A DNA stretch of 64,000 nt from Neotamlana nanhaiensis (GTDB lineage: Bacteria; Bacteroidota; Bacteroidia; Flavobacteriales; Flavobacteriaceae). A program made the position numbers and the translations under genes. Of this stretch, positions 42,180-51,279 are shown one piece after another. The stretch is taken from the NCBI RefSeq assembly GCF_000943555.1, contig NZ_JTDV01000003.1, positions 248,001 through 312,000 on the forward strand, given 5' to 3'. A model generated the notes under the pieces. That model saw only the letters and a program-made list of their open reading frames with translations. It was not told where the DNA came from and made no database searches. The stretch's first letter is position 1. Each line of letters begins with the position of its first letter.

Positions 42180-44406
42180 CTGAGGTTTTATTTTTTCCAG
42201 ATAAAGCGTTGTATAATTTTTTCTCGAATTCTTCTTGCTTAAATGGTTTTGGGATAATATCGGTAAAACCAGCTTCTTCAAATTCTTGCATTTTATCTTC
42301 AATGGTAACAGCTGTAAGTGCGTAAATAGTAAGTTCTTTATCAAAGCTTCTAACAATTTTTGTGGCCTCAATACCGCTTATTCCTGGCATGTGAATATCC
42401 ATTAAAACAATATCGAATTTATTCGCTTTTATTTTACTAACCGCGTCTTCGCCATTATCTACAATTTCACAATGTAGTCCCATTTTAGTTAAAATCTTTT
42501 TAGTAATCATTTGGTTGATTTTGTTATCTTCAACTACTAAAATTTTAACTTTCGAAAGGTCGAAATCGTTATTGTCGGCATCAAAATACGACGTTTTGTT
42601 TTCCGAGCTTTCCTCAATACTCGTGTATTCTAAAGGAATTTCAAAAAAGAAGGTTGTGCCTTTTCCAAGTTCACTTTTTACGTAAATAGTTCCTTTTAAA
42701 ATATCAATTAAACCTTTTACAATAGATAAACCTAAACCAGTACCACCGTATTTTCTGTTAATTTGAATAGAACCTTGAGAGAAGCTCTCGAACATATGGT
42801 CTTGTTTTTCTTGACTTATACCAATACCATTATCTTCAACTTCAAATCGTAAGGTATAAATTTTACCTTTTTGCTCTATTTGATAAACACGAATCCAAAT
42901 GTCACCATCTTTAGTGAATTTTATGGAGTTACCAACTAGGTTTATAAGTATTTGCGATATTTTTAATTGATCGGCAATAAAATTTTCCGAGAGGTCTTTA
43001 TCGTATTCAAAATGAATGTTAACATTATTATCTTGAGCCGAATTGTTTAAAGCCAAAATAATATTGTTTATTTTCTTTTTAAGATTAAACGTTTCTGGTT
43101 CTATATCAACCTTATTTGCTTCAATTTTATTTATTTGAAGAATATCGTTTATAAAAGTTAATAAATAATCCCCAGAGAATTTTAACGATTTTAAATGCTG
43201 TACTTGCTCTGGTTTTGGTTCTTCATCTAAAAGCATGTTACTAATACCTGTTACAGCGTAAAGTGGTGTACGTAATTCGTGTGTAACGGTTGATAGGAAA
43301 TTCGCTTTTGTTTTTGACGCTAACTCTGCTTTTTCTTTAGCAACAATAAGCTCGGAATTTTTTTTATGAAGCATATTGTTGGTTTTTAACCTAATGTTAT
43401 TGTTTTTGTATAACGATAAGGTTAAAAGCGATAGTATGGTAATTAAGGCAACACTTAAAATTGAAATTAAAGTACCTAAATGATTATCGGATTCTGATTT
43501 TTTTAATTTCTCTGAAACTTCCTCAAATTGCTGATTAATATCGGCAAGTTTTGTTTGGGTTTCTAGTTCTATTGAAGAGTTTGAGTTAACTATATTTCTA
43601 ATAGAATCTGAAACTTTTATGTATTTGTCTAAATAATTTCTAGACGATTTGTAGTTTTCGGCTTTATTATACAAATCACTTATAACCAAGTAACCTTCGG
43701 GTAATAAATTGGCATAATTATAGGTTTCGGCAAGTTCAATGCCTTCTTGGGCGTAATTAATAGCTTTGGTATTATCGCCTAATTTATTATGTACTACAGA
43801 TAAATTAATTAAGGCTTCGCTTTGGCCTTTTACAAAATCGATGTTTTGCGCTTCTAGTAAGGCTTGTTCTAGTAAACTACGTGCTTTTCTATAATTTTTT
43901 AATAGAATATAAGTTTTTCCTTCGGTTAATAAGGTTTGGGTATAGTTTTGGTCAAGTTCTTCCTCCTGAAATTTTGTTTTTGCAGCCGTGTACGAGTCTA
44001 AAGCCTGATAATAATCACCTTTAGCCAAATAAATATCGCCAAAGGTTTTATAACTTTTTCCTAAATTAACATTATCGTTTATAATGCGTTGTACTTCAAT
44101 GGCTTTACTTATAGATTTTATAGCCTTATCTTCTTGACTAACAACTAATTGTATTTTTCCTTTTATAGTGTGAATAACACCAATACTTTCTTTGTGATCA
44201 ATTTTATTTGCTAAGTTTAAGGCTTCATCGAGGTTTACTAAGGCTTTGTAGTAATTGTAATTATCCAAATATTCTTGCGCTTGCTTAATTCTATAATTAA
44301 TATTATTAAGCGTTATTTCAGGATCGTCTTCTATTTTATCCTGCGCAAAACTAGTTATGCATAAAAGCATTACAATGAGAGAGATATAGGCTTTTATTTT
44401 AAACAT
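42169..44406 (-). CDS. TPR-containing hybrid sensor histidine kinase/response regulator (third copy)
   Basis: A 745-residue protein with the same plan as the tandem pair at 13905-18605 but clearly more distant. It has a signal peptide ending FAQ, TPR repeats (about 30-280, more regular here, for example GKSYKTFGDIYLAKGDYYQA), a coiled coil, a membrane helix (LGTLISILSVALITILSLLTL), HisKA with His376 in TVTHELRTPLYAV, HATPase (ISQILINLVGNSIKFT, VEDNGIGIS, GTGLGLSIV) and a receiver with VEDNKINQM and Asp670 in LMDIHMPGISG. Its promoter holds a perfect 18-bp palindrome. The 3' end overlaps lpxK by 11 bp on the opposite strand. Confidence 0.93.
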   Translation of the reverse strand: MFKIKAYISLIVMLLCITSFAQDKIEDDPEITLNNINYRIKQAQEYLDNYNYYKALVNLDEALNLANKIDHKESIGVIHTIKGKIQLVVSQEDKAIKSISKAIEVQRIINDNVNLGKSYKTFGDIYLAKGDYYQALDSYTAAKTKFQEEELDQNYTQTLLTEGKTYILLKNYRKARSLLEQALLEAQNIDFVKGQSEALINLSVVHNKLGDNTKAINYAQEGIELAETYNYANLLPEGYLVISDLYNKAENYKSSRNYLDKYIKVSDSIRNIVNSNSSIELETQTKLADINQQFEEVSEKLKKSESDNHLGTLISILSVALITILSLLTLSLYKNNNIRLKTNNMLHKKNSELIVAKEKAELASKTKANFLSTVTHELRTPLYAVTGISNMLLDEEPKPEQVQHLKSLKFSGDYLLTFINDILQINKIEANKVDIEPETFNLKKKINNIILALNNSAQDNNVNIHFEYDKDLSENFIADQLKISQILINLVGNSIKFTKDGDIWIRVYQIEQKGKIYTLRFEVEDNGIGISQEKQDHMFESFSQGSIQINRKYGGTGLGLSIVKGLIDILKGTIYVKSELGKGTTFFFEIPLEYTSIEESSENKTSYFDADNNDFDLSKVKILVVEDNKINQMITKKILTKMGLHCEIVDNGEDAVSKIKANKFDIVLMDIHMPGISGIEATKIVRSFDKELTIYALTAVTIEDKMQEFEEAGFTDIIPKPFKQEEFEKKLYNALSGKNKTSASV

Positions 44407-44425
44407 ATTTGATGATTGTGTTAGA

Positions 44426-44453
44426 CAAATATAAACATTTTATCGATAAAATG
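44426..44453 (-). promoter_or_regulatory. Promoter with 18-bp palindromic operator for the third hybrid kinase
   Basis: The minus strand has TATATTTG (44426-44433), and immediately upstream the perfect palindrome CATTTTATCGATAAAATG (44436-44453) fills the space where the -33/-7 spacer would be. It is positioned like a repressor site. It could instead be the terminator of gap, but there is no long T run after it. Confidence 0.55.
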
Positions 44454-44461
44454 TATTTTTT

Positions 44462-45451
44462 TTACGATAAATTACAAATTAAATCAATAATTCTTTGTGA
44501 ATAGCCTGTTTCATTATCGTACCAACCAATTATTTTTACCATATTTCCAATAACCGAAGTCATTTGAGCGTCGAAAATACACGAATGCGTGTTACCCACT
44601 ATATCAATAGAAACGATTGGATCGGTTGTGTATTCTATTATTTGTTTAAATTTTCCGTTTGCAGCGCTTTTAAACGCTTCGTTTACATCGTTTATAGATA
44701 CCGTTTGTTTTACATTAAAAGTAATATCGGTTAACGAACCATTTATTACTGGAACTCTAATGCCACAACCTCCAATGACTTCAGACAAATCTGGAAATAT
44801 TTTAGTTAATGCCTTTGCTGCACCCGTTGTGGTAGGTACAATAGATTGGCTTGCTGCACGCGACCTACGTAAATCTCTATGCGGTTGGTCGTGCAAACTT
44901 TGGTCGGTGGTGTAGGAGTGTACCGTGGTTATGTAAGCTTCGTTAATACCACATAAATCGTTTATAACATTAAACATTGGGGCGGCGTTGTTTGTGGTAC
45001 ACGACGCGTTAGATATTATTTTTTCCGAACCATCTAAAATATGATGGTTTACTCCTAAAACTATGGTTTTAATAGTATCATCAATGGGCGGTACACTTAA
45101 AATTACTTTTTTTGCCCCATTTTGTAAATGATAGTTTAATTCAGCACTAGTTTTAAATTTACCTGTTGCTTCAATTACAAAATCAACGTTATATGGCGCC
45201 CAATTAATATATTCTGGGTGCTTTTGGTTTAATAACGGAATGTTTTTTTTATTAACAATTAAATCATTTTCAGTAAATGAAACATCTCCATTAAAAAGAC
45301 CATGAACACTATCATATTTTAATAAGTGACTTAATGTTTTAGCGTCAGCAAGGTCGTTTATGGCTACAATATTTATGTTTTTATAGGGTTGAAGTAACCT
45401 AAAAACACGTCTGCCAATTCTGCCAAAACCATTTATGGCAACATTAATCAT
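44462..45451 (-). CDS. gap: Type I glyceraldehyde-3-phosphate dehydrogenase
   Basis: Oxidises glyceraldehyde-3-phosphate to 1,3-bisphosphoglycerate. The cofactor motif is INGFGRIGRRVFRLL, with Asp33 in INDLAD favouring NAD. The catalytic Cys151 is in SNASCTTN, followed by NAAPMFNVI where many family members have a second Cys. HSYTTDQSLHDQPHRDLRRSR contains the catalytic His region. The length of 329 residues is close to standard. Only 1 bp separates it from the lipA stop codon, so it is co-transcribed with lipA, an unusual partner for a glycolytic gene. It may be one of several gap copies. Confidence 0.94.
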   Translation of the reverse strand: MINVAINGFGRIGRRVFRLLQPYKNINIVAINDLADAKTLSHLLKYDSVHGLFNGDVSFTENDLIVNKKNIPLLNQKHPEYINWAPYNVDFVIEATGKFKTSAELNYHLQNGAKKVILSVPPIDDTIKTIVLGVNHHILDGSEKIISNASCTTNNAAPMFNVINDLCGINEAYITTVHSYTTDQSLHDQPHRDLRRSRAASQSIVPTTTGAAKALTKIFPDLSEVIGGCGIRVPVINGSLTDITFNVKQTVSINDVNEAFKSAANGKFKQIIEYTTDPIVSIDIVGNTHSCIFDAQMTSVIGNMVKIIGWYDNETGYSQRIIDLICNLS

Positions 45452-45452
45452 G

Positions 45453-46331
45453 TTAATTTATATGTTTTTGCGCGTGGTACGACGAGCGTACTAAAGCACT
45501 ACTTTCAACATGGCGGAACCCAAGATTTAAACCAATTTCTTCGTATTCTTTAAACTCATCAGGATTTATAAAACGCTGTACAGGTAAATGTTTTTTACTT
45601 GGTTGTAAATATTGCCCAATGGTAACTACATCTACATTGTTGTTTTTTAAATCGTGAAGGGTTTCTATAACTTCTTCGCGCGTTTCGCCTAAACCGAGCA
45701 TAATACCCGATTTAGTTCGGCGTTGGCCTTGTTGCTTTAAATAATTTAAAACGCCCATACTACGATCGTATTGCGCTTGTATGCGAACTTCTCGCGTTAA
45801 TCTACGCACCGTTTCAATGTTGTGCGATACAACTTCTGGAGCGACATCAATTATTCTATCAATATGTTTTTCTATACCTTGAAAATCTGGTATTAGGGTT
45901 TCCATGGTAGTTTCTGGGTTCATGCGGCGTACAGCTTTTACAGTTTCGGCCCACATAATACTTCCCATATCTTTTAAATCATCTCTATCAACACTGGTTA
46001 AAACAGCGTGTTTAATTTTCATAATTCTAATAGAGCGTGCTACTTTTTCGGGTTCGTCCCAATCTACCGTTTCAGGTCTACCAGTTTTAACACCACAAAA
46101 GCCACACGAACGGGTACAAACATTTCCCAAAATCATAAATGTTGCTGTACCTTCACCCCAACATTCGCCCATATTTGGGCAACTACCAGAAGTGCATATG
46201 GTATTAAGTTTATATTTATCAACTAAACCACGTAATTCGGTGTATTTTTTTCCTGTTGGAAGTTTAACACGAAGCCATTTTGGTTTAGGTTTACGTTCGG
46301 GTAATATATTTGATACTGTGTCTGTATTCAT
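45453..46331 (-). CDS. lipA: Lipoyl synthase
   Basis: A radical SAM enzyme that inserts two sulfurs into protein-bound octanoyl groups to form lipoate for 2-oxoacid dehydrogenases. The auxiliary iron-sulfur cysteines are in [16 protein letters not shown] and the radical SAM cluster is [10 protein letters not shown] (CxxxCxxC). The C-terminal SSYHA is present. I choose the ATG at 46331 ([16 protein letters not shown]). A longer frame to 46361 runs into a TATCTTTG -7 box at 46351-46358, so the longer start is unlikely. The protein has 292 residues. Confidence 0.96.
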   Translation of the reverse strand: MNTDTVSNILPERKPKPKWLRVKLPTGKKYTELRGLVDKYKLNTICTSGSCPNMGECWGEGTATFMILGNVCTRSCGFCGVKTGRPETVDWDEPEKVARSIRIMKIKHAVLTSVDRDDLKDMGSIMWAETVKAVRRMNPETTMETLIPDFQGIEKHIDRIIDVAPEVVSHNIETVRRLTREVRIQAQYDRSMGVLNYLKQQGQRRTKSGIMLGLGETREEVIETLHDLKNNNVDVVTIGQYLQPSKKHLPVQRFINPDEFKEYEEIGLNLGFRHVESSALVRSSYHAQKHIN

Positions 46332-46350
46332 TGTAAAAAAAGTGAGATAG

Positions 46351-46358
46351 CAAAGATA
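46351..46358 (-). promoter_or_regulatory. Putative -7 box for lipA-gap
   Basis: The minus strand reads TATCTTTG, 19 bp upstream of the lipA ATG, in the 49-bp gap after the Nramp-like gene. It suggests lipA-gap can be transcribed apart from the upstream operon. Confidence 0.5.
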
Positions 46359-46380
46359 CAAAGTATTCTTTTAAATACCT

Positions 46381-47625
46381 TTATAAAGTGATAAGATACC
46401 AAATGCTAAATCCTCCTAAAAATGCAATTCCCAGTTTACTTAAAAATTTAAGCCTTTTGTTAGGGCGCCATGGCTTTGGCATGTGTTTACTACAAACTAG
46501 GTTAAAATTAATAATAGCATAAAAAGGCGCCGTAATAAAGGATAAAATAGTCGCAATTTTTACCAGAAATCCCATTTCGGAAGCAAAAAACAGAAATATA
46601 CTAAGTGTACCTAATACAATTATGGTAATCCAGAATGAGTAGTTTAAAATAGTTTGTTTTTTAAAAAGAAGCTGTGAGGTTTTGGTCATTGCTCTAGTTG
46701 ATGCATCTAAACTGGTAAGCGTGGTGCTAAACATGGTTGTAAATGCAGCAATACCTATAACTAAATAAGCCCAAGAACCTAAATTAGCCGTGTACATATT
46801 AATAAGTTGCGAGGAGAAAATGGCGGCCGAATTGCTAAATGTTTCACCGCTATGATACATTACTAAAGCCCCAAGTGTTAAAAAGCCAAGGCCTAAAACA
46901 ATGGTGCTAACAAAGCCCACATTAAAATCGAAAAGCGCAGTTTTTGTAGTGTAGTTTTTTTCGGTTTTTTGTTTTTCTACAGCCCAAAGCGACTGCCAAA
47001 CTGAAACGTCGATAGGAGCAGGCATCCATCCCATAAACGAAATTAAAAAGACGATTTCAACTGGAGCTATTGGTAGTATTTGTTTTATTGAAAGTGGTTT
47101 AGGATGGTTTGTTAACGCCATTGATACAGCTAAAACAGTGCTAATACTTAGCGTAATAACAATTATTTTCATGAGCTTATCGAGTAACTTGTATTTACCA
47201 TATACAAGTAAAACAATGCAAATTCCTAAAATTATAAGCGTCCAAATTTGTACAGAGTTTATACTTAAACCTAAAAACGATAAGGTATTAAAGTTGTAAA
47301 ATATAGACGAAGCTAAACCAGCAGTTACAATAGTTACTGCCGTTTGTATGGTAAACATGGTGGCGATATTTAAAATAAAGTAGGTGCTTAAAATGCCTTT
47401 GCCTAACTTTTTATAGCCATCTAATAAACTTTCGCCTGTTGCTGTTGCGTATCTGGGGCCAAATTGAAAAAAAGGATATTTAAAGATATTTACCAGTAAT
47501 AAAGCCCAAATTAAACCTAGACCGAAATCGGCGCCAGCTCTAGTTGATTGTACCAAATGAGATACACCAATTGCCGCACCAGCAAACAATAAGCCTGGAC
47601 CAAGGGTTTTAAGTTTAGTTGTCAA
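46381..47625 (-). CDS. Nramp-family-like transporter lacking the canonical metal motifs
   Basis: A 414-residue protein with about 11 membrane helices (for example WALLLVNIFKYPFFQFGPRY, ILNIATMFTIQTAVTIVTAG and WAYLVIGIAAFTTMFSTTL) and the Nramp-type pattern. The DPGN motif expected in helix 1 is replaced by GAAIGVSHLVQSTRAGA, and the MPH motif of helix 6 by GWMPAPIDVSVWQS. The subgroup is therefore Nramp-related, but transport of Mn/Fe by the known mechanism is doubtful. It overlaps the preceding membrane-protein gene by 11 bp and ends a five-gene minus-strand group. Confidence 0.85.
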   Translation of the reverse strand: MTTKLKTLGPGLLFAGAAIGVSHLVQSTRAGADFGLGLIWALLLVNIFKYPFFQFGPRYATATGESLLDGYKKLGKGILSTYFILNIATMFTIQTAVTIVTAGLASSIFYNFNTLSFLGLSINSVQIWTLIILGICIVLLVYGKYKLLDKLMKIIVITLSISTVLAVSMALTNHPKPLSIKQILPIAPVEIVFLISFMGWMPAPIDVSVWQSLWAVEKQKTEKNYTTKTALFDFNVGFVSTIVLGLGFLTLGALVMYHSGETFSNSAAIFSSQLINMYTANLGSWAYLVIGIAAFTTMFSTTLTSLDASTRAMTKTSQLLFKKQTILNYSFWITIIVLGTLSIFLFFASEMGFLVKIATILSFITAPFYAIINFNLVCSKHMPKPWRPNKRLKFLSKLGIAFLGGFSIWYLITL

Positions 47626-48511
47626 AAATTGATGCTTTTTTAAGTCTGAATTTTGATTTCAAATCAATTAGATAATTGTTGTCAATATAACTAAGCTTTA
47701 AAACTTTAGTGATATCCTTTTTTCCTTTTCCCCGTTGGGTGATTATAATATTATCTATCGATATGATACTTTTCGTTTCAGTTTCTGATTGGTATAGCGT
47801 TATTTTAGAATGTCTCAATCCGTTGCCTCTTTTCAGTTGAGATATAGCTTCTGATGGGTTTTTCTCAAAATCATCAATAAATTGTTTTTTTAACGGGATA
47901 TACTCAAAATCGAAGTCAAAAACTCTCTTTTTAAACCATTTGTTATCTTTTTCAGAAAAAGGTATTATCTCAAATTGCCTAAAATTATTCCAAGCCACAA
48001 AAATAATTATTGAAGCTTCAACCAACCAAACAAGCCACAAAACGAGACCTCTTAAATAAACACCAGACGATCCAATAGACCAAAGTCCAACTTTGCTTAT
48101 TTCAATAATATCCAAAACAACTAAATCAGGCCTAATTAAGAGTAAAAGGAAATAATCGAAATTATTAATTATCTGAATGAAGTAGTTGTTTTCAAAAGAA
48201 ATTAAGAAAATATAACTTACCCATTGTATATAAACTGCAAACAAAGCAAATACAATATTTATTGAGATTGTTTTTTTTCTGTTTCTAATTTTGAAAGCTA
48301 TAGAAAGGATTCTGGTTACAAACGATACAGCAAAAGCATACCCAATAGTAATTAAAAAATTAAAGTATAGTATGGGGATGAAAAGTATTAGTGAAGCATA
48401 TAAATAGCCAAGGACGGTAATTAATAATAAACCGCTTAAAACGAATAGAGAAATACTTAAATTACTAGTTTTACCAGATTCGTTGTAATAGTTTATTTTA
48501 TTAAAGTTCAT
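47615..48511 (-). CDS. Hypothetical membrane protein
   Basis: A 298-residue protein with about five hydrophobic helices in residues 20-175 (LFVLSGLLLITVLGYLYASL, FNFLITIGYAFAVSFV, INIVFALFAVYIQWVSYIFL, and later VYLRGLVLWLVWLVEASIII), then a soluble, basic C-terminal region of about 120 residues ending KSKFRLKKASIFDN. I do not recognise the family. It starts 4 bp after the ECF sigma gene and overlaps the Nramp-like gene by 11 bp. The position after a sigma factor makes an anti-sigma role conceivable, but it has no recognisable anti-sigma domain. Confidence 0.75.
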   Translation of the reverse strand: MNFNKINYYNESGKTSNLSISLFVLSGLLLITVLGYLYASLILFIPILYFNFLITIGYAFAVSFVTRILSIAFKIRNRKKTISINIVFALFAVYIQWVSYIFLISFENNYFIQIINNFDYFLLLLIRPDLVVLDIIEISKVGLWSIGSSGVYLRGLVLWLVWLVEASIIIFVAWNNFRQFEIIPFSEKDNKWFKKRVFDFDFEYIPLKKQFIDDFEKNPSEAISQLKRGNGLRHSKITLYQSETETKSIISIDNIIITQRGKGKKDITKVLKLSYIDNNYLIDLKSKFRLKKASIFDN

Positions 48512-48514
48512 GAT

Positions 48515-49060
48515 TTATTTGTTTCTAATAATTTCTGCAAGAAGCTTTTTAGCACGAAGCAATTTTACTTTTACATTGTTAATAGGCTCGTCGAGTTCGG
48601 TAGAAATTTCTTTATAACTCAATTCTTGGAAATAGCGTAAGTTGATAATGTTCTGGTAATGCGGCTTTAATTTTTTTATGTCGCGTAGTAATTTAGCTAG
48701 ATTTTGCTCTGTAATGAGCTTGTCTTCAGGAGATGGCGACTCGTCTAAAATTTGAAAAGCTTCATCATTATTGTTCGATATTATTTGCGAAATAGAATTT
48801 TTTTCTTTCCGAAGTAAATCAATATGAATATTTTTTGATATGGTTATAAGCCAGGTTTTAAACTTATAATTTTCATCGAAAGTTTCAATCTTATCAAAAG
48901 CTCTAGAAAATGTTTGAATGGTAATATCTTCGGCATCATTTTCGTTTTGAGTACGTTTTAATTGAAACCCATAAACATCATCCCAAAAGCTATCTAAAAG
49001 AAAATTAAATGCTTTTTGGTTGTTGGTTTTTGCTAATTTAATGGCGTTTTCTATTTCCAA
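48515..49060 (-). CDS. ECF-type RNA polymerase sigma factor
   Basis: A sigma-70 family factor with region 2 (AFNFLLDSFWDDVYGFQLKR, then DAEDITIQTFSRAFDKIETF and FKTWLITISKNIHIDLLRK) and region 4 (LKPHYQNIINLRYFQELSYK, then LDEPINNVKVKLLRAKKLL). The frame is open far upstream within the glycosyltransferase gene, but the family start lies at TTG 49058-49060 (M)EIENAIKLAK, giving 181 residues. That TTG overlaps the last 10 bp of the glycosyltransferase gene, so the two are translationally coupled. The adjacent membrane protein could be its regulator. Target genes are unknown. Confidence 0.9.
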   Translation of the reverse strand: MEIENAIKLAKTNNQKAFNFLLDSFWDDVYGFQLKRTQNENDAEDITIQTFSRAFDKIETFDENYKFKTWLITISKNIHIDLLRKEKNSISQIISNNNDEAFQILDESPSPEDKLITEQNLAKLLRDIKKLKPHYQNIINLRYFQELSYKEISTELDEPINNVKVKLLRAKKLLAEIIRNK

Positions 49061-50163
49061 TAGTTGGGTTTTGAAATAAGATTGTTTATAAAGATAGTTA
49101 ATTGCACGACAATTAAAAATATTTCTAAAATAGGAGTTAAAGCTGTTAACCCTTTTTCGTTCAAGGTTTTTGCTGAATTTCCAAAAATAATATATTGTCC
49201 AATTAATCGAAGTAAAATTAAAGGCACAACAATTTGCCATTTAAAAAGTAATGCTAAAAGTAACATACTTAGCGCCCAGAATAATATTTGGGTAATGTAA
49301 ATGAAGCCAAGTAATGCTTTGTGTAATTTTTTGTAATGTTTTGCAGTACTTACATGCCTACGTTTTTGCCTAAACCAAGCTTTAAAGGTTGATTTTGGTA
49401 CAGATTGCGTAAAACTATTGGGTGTTAAACAGATGCTAGTATTGCTTTTGGTGGCAACTTGGTTAACAAATAAATCGTCGTCGCCCGATTTTAACTTCAT
49501 ATGATTAATAAAACCATTGGCTTTAAAAAACTCGGTTTTGGTGTAGGCCAAATTTCTGCCAACTCCCATATATGGTAAACCAATTTTTGCGAACGAGAAG
49601 TAATTAATGGCGGTTATAAGGGTTTCAAATCGAATAAGTTTGTTTAGAAACGATTTTTCTTTGTAAGCATATTTTCCGTACCCCAATACTAAACTCTTAT
49701 TAGAAACGAAATGAGAGGCCATTTCGCTAATCCAATGATTTGAAATTGGTTTACAATCGGCATCGGTAAAAAGTAAATGCTCGTATTTTGCAGCTTTTAT
49801 ACCTAAAGTAAGCGCAAATTTTTTATTGCCCCAAAAGGTTTCATAGTTTTCAACATTTACCAGTTTAATGTTTTTGTTAGTTTCGGCAAATTGTTCCATA
49901 ACTTCAAAGGTATCGTCGCTTGAAGCATCGTTAATTAAAACAATTTCAAAGGTTGAATAGTCTTGAGAAATTATAGACGGTAGAAAGGTTTTTAAATTTT
50001 CGGCTTCGTTTTTTGCGCAAATAATCACAGAAACGGGCAAGTTATTGTAAGCCTTAGTTTGGGGTTTAAAAAAAGCTAACCTCGAAAAAATAAAAAAATA
50101 AAATATAACTTGAATGGCAACTACAATACAAAATATGTAGAAAATTACATCAAGAATTTCCAT
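49051..50163 (-). CDS. Family 2 glycosyltransferase, membrane-bound
   Basis: A 370-residue GT-A enzyme. An N-terminal membrane helix (VIFYIFCIVVAIQVIFYFFIF) is followed by the GT2 core: SVIICAKNEAENLKTFLPSI, the DASSDDT and LLFTDADCKP (DxD-like) nucleotide-sugar-binding motifs, KSGDDDLFVNQVA, and a QxxRW-like FRQKRRHVSTAKHYK. Two or three further hydrophobic segments close the protein. It probably acts on a lipid- or membrane-linked acceptor at the cytoplasmic face. It starts 6 bp after the small cysteine-rich gene and its 3' end overlaps the sigma factor start. Confidence 0.9.
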   Translation of the reverse strand: MEILDVIFYIFCIVVAIQVIFYFFIFSRLAFFKPQTKAYNNLPVSVIICAKNEAENLKTFLPSIISQDYSTFEIVLINDASSDDTFEVMEQFAETNKNIKLVNVENYETFWGNKKFALTLGIKAAKYEHLLFTDADCKPISNHWISEMASHFVSNKSLVLGYGKYAYKEKSFLNKLIRFETLITAINYFSFAKIGLPYMGVGRNLAYTKTEFFKANGFINHMKLKSGDDDLFVNQVATKSNTSICLTPNSFTQSVPKSTFKAWFRQKRRHVSTAKHYKKLHKALLGFIYITQILFWALSMLLLALLFKWQIVVPLILLRLIGQYIIFGNSAKTLNEKGLTALTPILEIFLIVVQLTIFINNLISKPNYWK

Positions 50164-50169
50164 GAAGCG

Positions 50170-50376
50170 TTACTGCTGGTGTTGTGGTTCGTTGCAATCG
50201 CCAAATTGTTCTGGCGTTTTTCCACAAAAACCACAAGCTTCTCCACTTTTATTTAACATTGGATTTTGGCTGGCACAAGTTCCGGCAAATTTACCGTCTT
50301 TTTTTGCCCAAATTTTTATGGCAATACCTGCAATACCTAAACCGAGCATTGCTACGGTAATTAAAAGAAGTTTCAT
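50170..50376 (-). CDS. Small membrane-anchored or secreted cysteine-rich protein
   Basis: A 68-residue protein: a membrane helix or signal (LLLITVAMLGLGIAGIAIKI), then a short cysteine-rich domain with CASQNPMLNKSGEACGFCGK and GDCNEPQHQ (four cysteines). This small family is common in Flavobacteriia and usually annotated only as membrane or secreted protein. The CGFC pair suggests metal binding or redox chemistry, but no activity is known. It begins the five-gene minus-strand group and lies 6 bp upstream of the glycosyltransferase gene. Confidence 0.8.
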   Translation of the reverse strand: MKLLLITVAMLGLGIAGIAIKIWAKKDGKFAGTCASQNPMLNKSGEACGFCGKTPEQFGDCNEPQHQQ

Positions 50377-50501
50377 GTTAAAAAAATTTATGCAAAGATA
50401 ATGCTTTTAGTTAAAAACAATAAGTTTTAGTGATCAAAACTAATTAACTGGTGTCTTAAAATTATAAGTAAGAATTAACTAACAAATTAAATTGATTTAT
50501 T

Positions 50502-51193
50502 ATGAAAAAATTATTTGCAGAGTTTTTTGGAACCTTTTGGTTGGTTTTTGGAGGTTGTGGTAGTGCCATTTTTGCAGCAGGTTACCCAGAATTTGGTATC
50601 GGTTTTGTGGGGTGGCATTGGCATTTGGACTTACTGCTTTAACTATGGTCTATGCTGTTGGGCATATATCTGGTGGCCATTTTAATCCTGCGGTGTCGTT
50701 TGGTTTATGGGCAGGTGGTAAGTTTAACGGGAAATAGTTGCTTGGCTATATTGCAGCGCAAGTTATTGGAGCAATAGCGGCGGCGGCAGTTTTGTATTTT
50801 ATTGTTTCGGGTAAAGCCAATTTTGCAGATGTTGGTGGTTTTGCTGCCAATGGTTATGGTGAGTTATCGCCAGATGGTTATAGTATGACCAGTGTTTTAA
50901 TAACCGAATTTGTGTTAACTATGTTTTTCTTGTTGGTTATTTTAGGAAACACTAACGCTAAAGCTCCAAAAGGATTTGCAGGTATTGCTATTGGTTTGGC
51001 TTTAACGTTAATTCATTTAATTAGTATTCCTATTTCAAACACTTCGGTAAATCCTGCTCGATCTACAAGTCAGGCATTATTTGCTGGTGGCGAGTTTACC
51101 ATGCAGTTGTGGTTGTTTTGGGTGGCACCTATTGCCGGTGCTATTGTTCCAGGTTTAATTCATAAAGCTTTATTTGATAAAATGGAGGATTAG
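50502..51193 (+). pseudogene. aqpZ: Aquaporin Z pseudogene (frameshift and nonsense codon)
   Basis: A complete aquaporin-like coding length is recognisable: [20 protein letters not shown] at the start, the first NPA motif in [14 protein letters not shown], the second in [14 protein letters not shown], and a normal C-terminus. Two lesions disrupt it. One base is missing in the G run at 50609-50612 (GFVGVALAFG would need five Gs), and a TAG at 50735-50737 replaces the expected glutamate codon before [11 protein letters not shown]. The part after 50738 remains open for 151 codons. Two independent lesions favour real decay over a sequencing error. Confidence 0.88.
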
Positions 51194-51220
51194 TTTATAA
51201 TTGAATTTATCCTAAATTAA

Positions 51221-51251
51221 AAAGCCTCACTTTTTTTAAAAATGAGGCTTT
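51221..51251. terminator. Bidirectional intrinsic terminator
   Basis: AAAGCCTCA (51221-51229) and TGAGGCTTT (51243-51251) form a perfect stem followed by T or A runs on both sides. It lies between the aquaporin remnant and the convergent anti-sigma gene. Confidence 0.85.
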
Positions 51252-51279
51252 TTTTTACGTGTGATTATTGCTATTAACC

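Noticed and set aside
44462-46331. lipA-gap pair as a horizontally acquired unit
   Set aside because: Base composition and promoter style match the surroundings, and both genes are ordinary housekeeping types.
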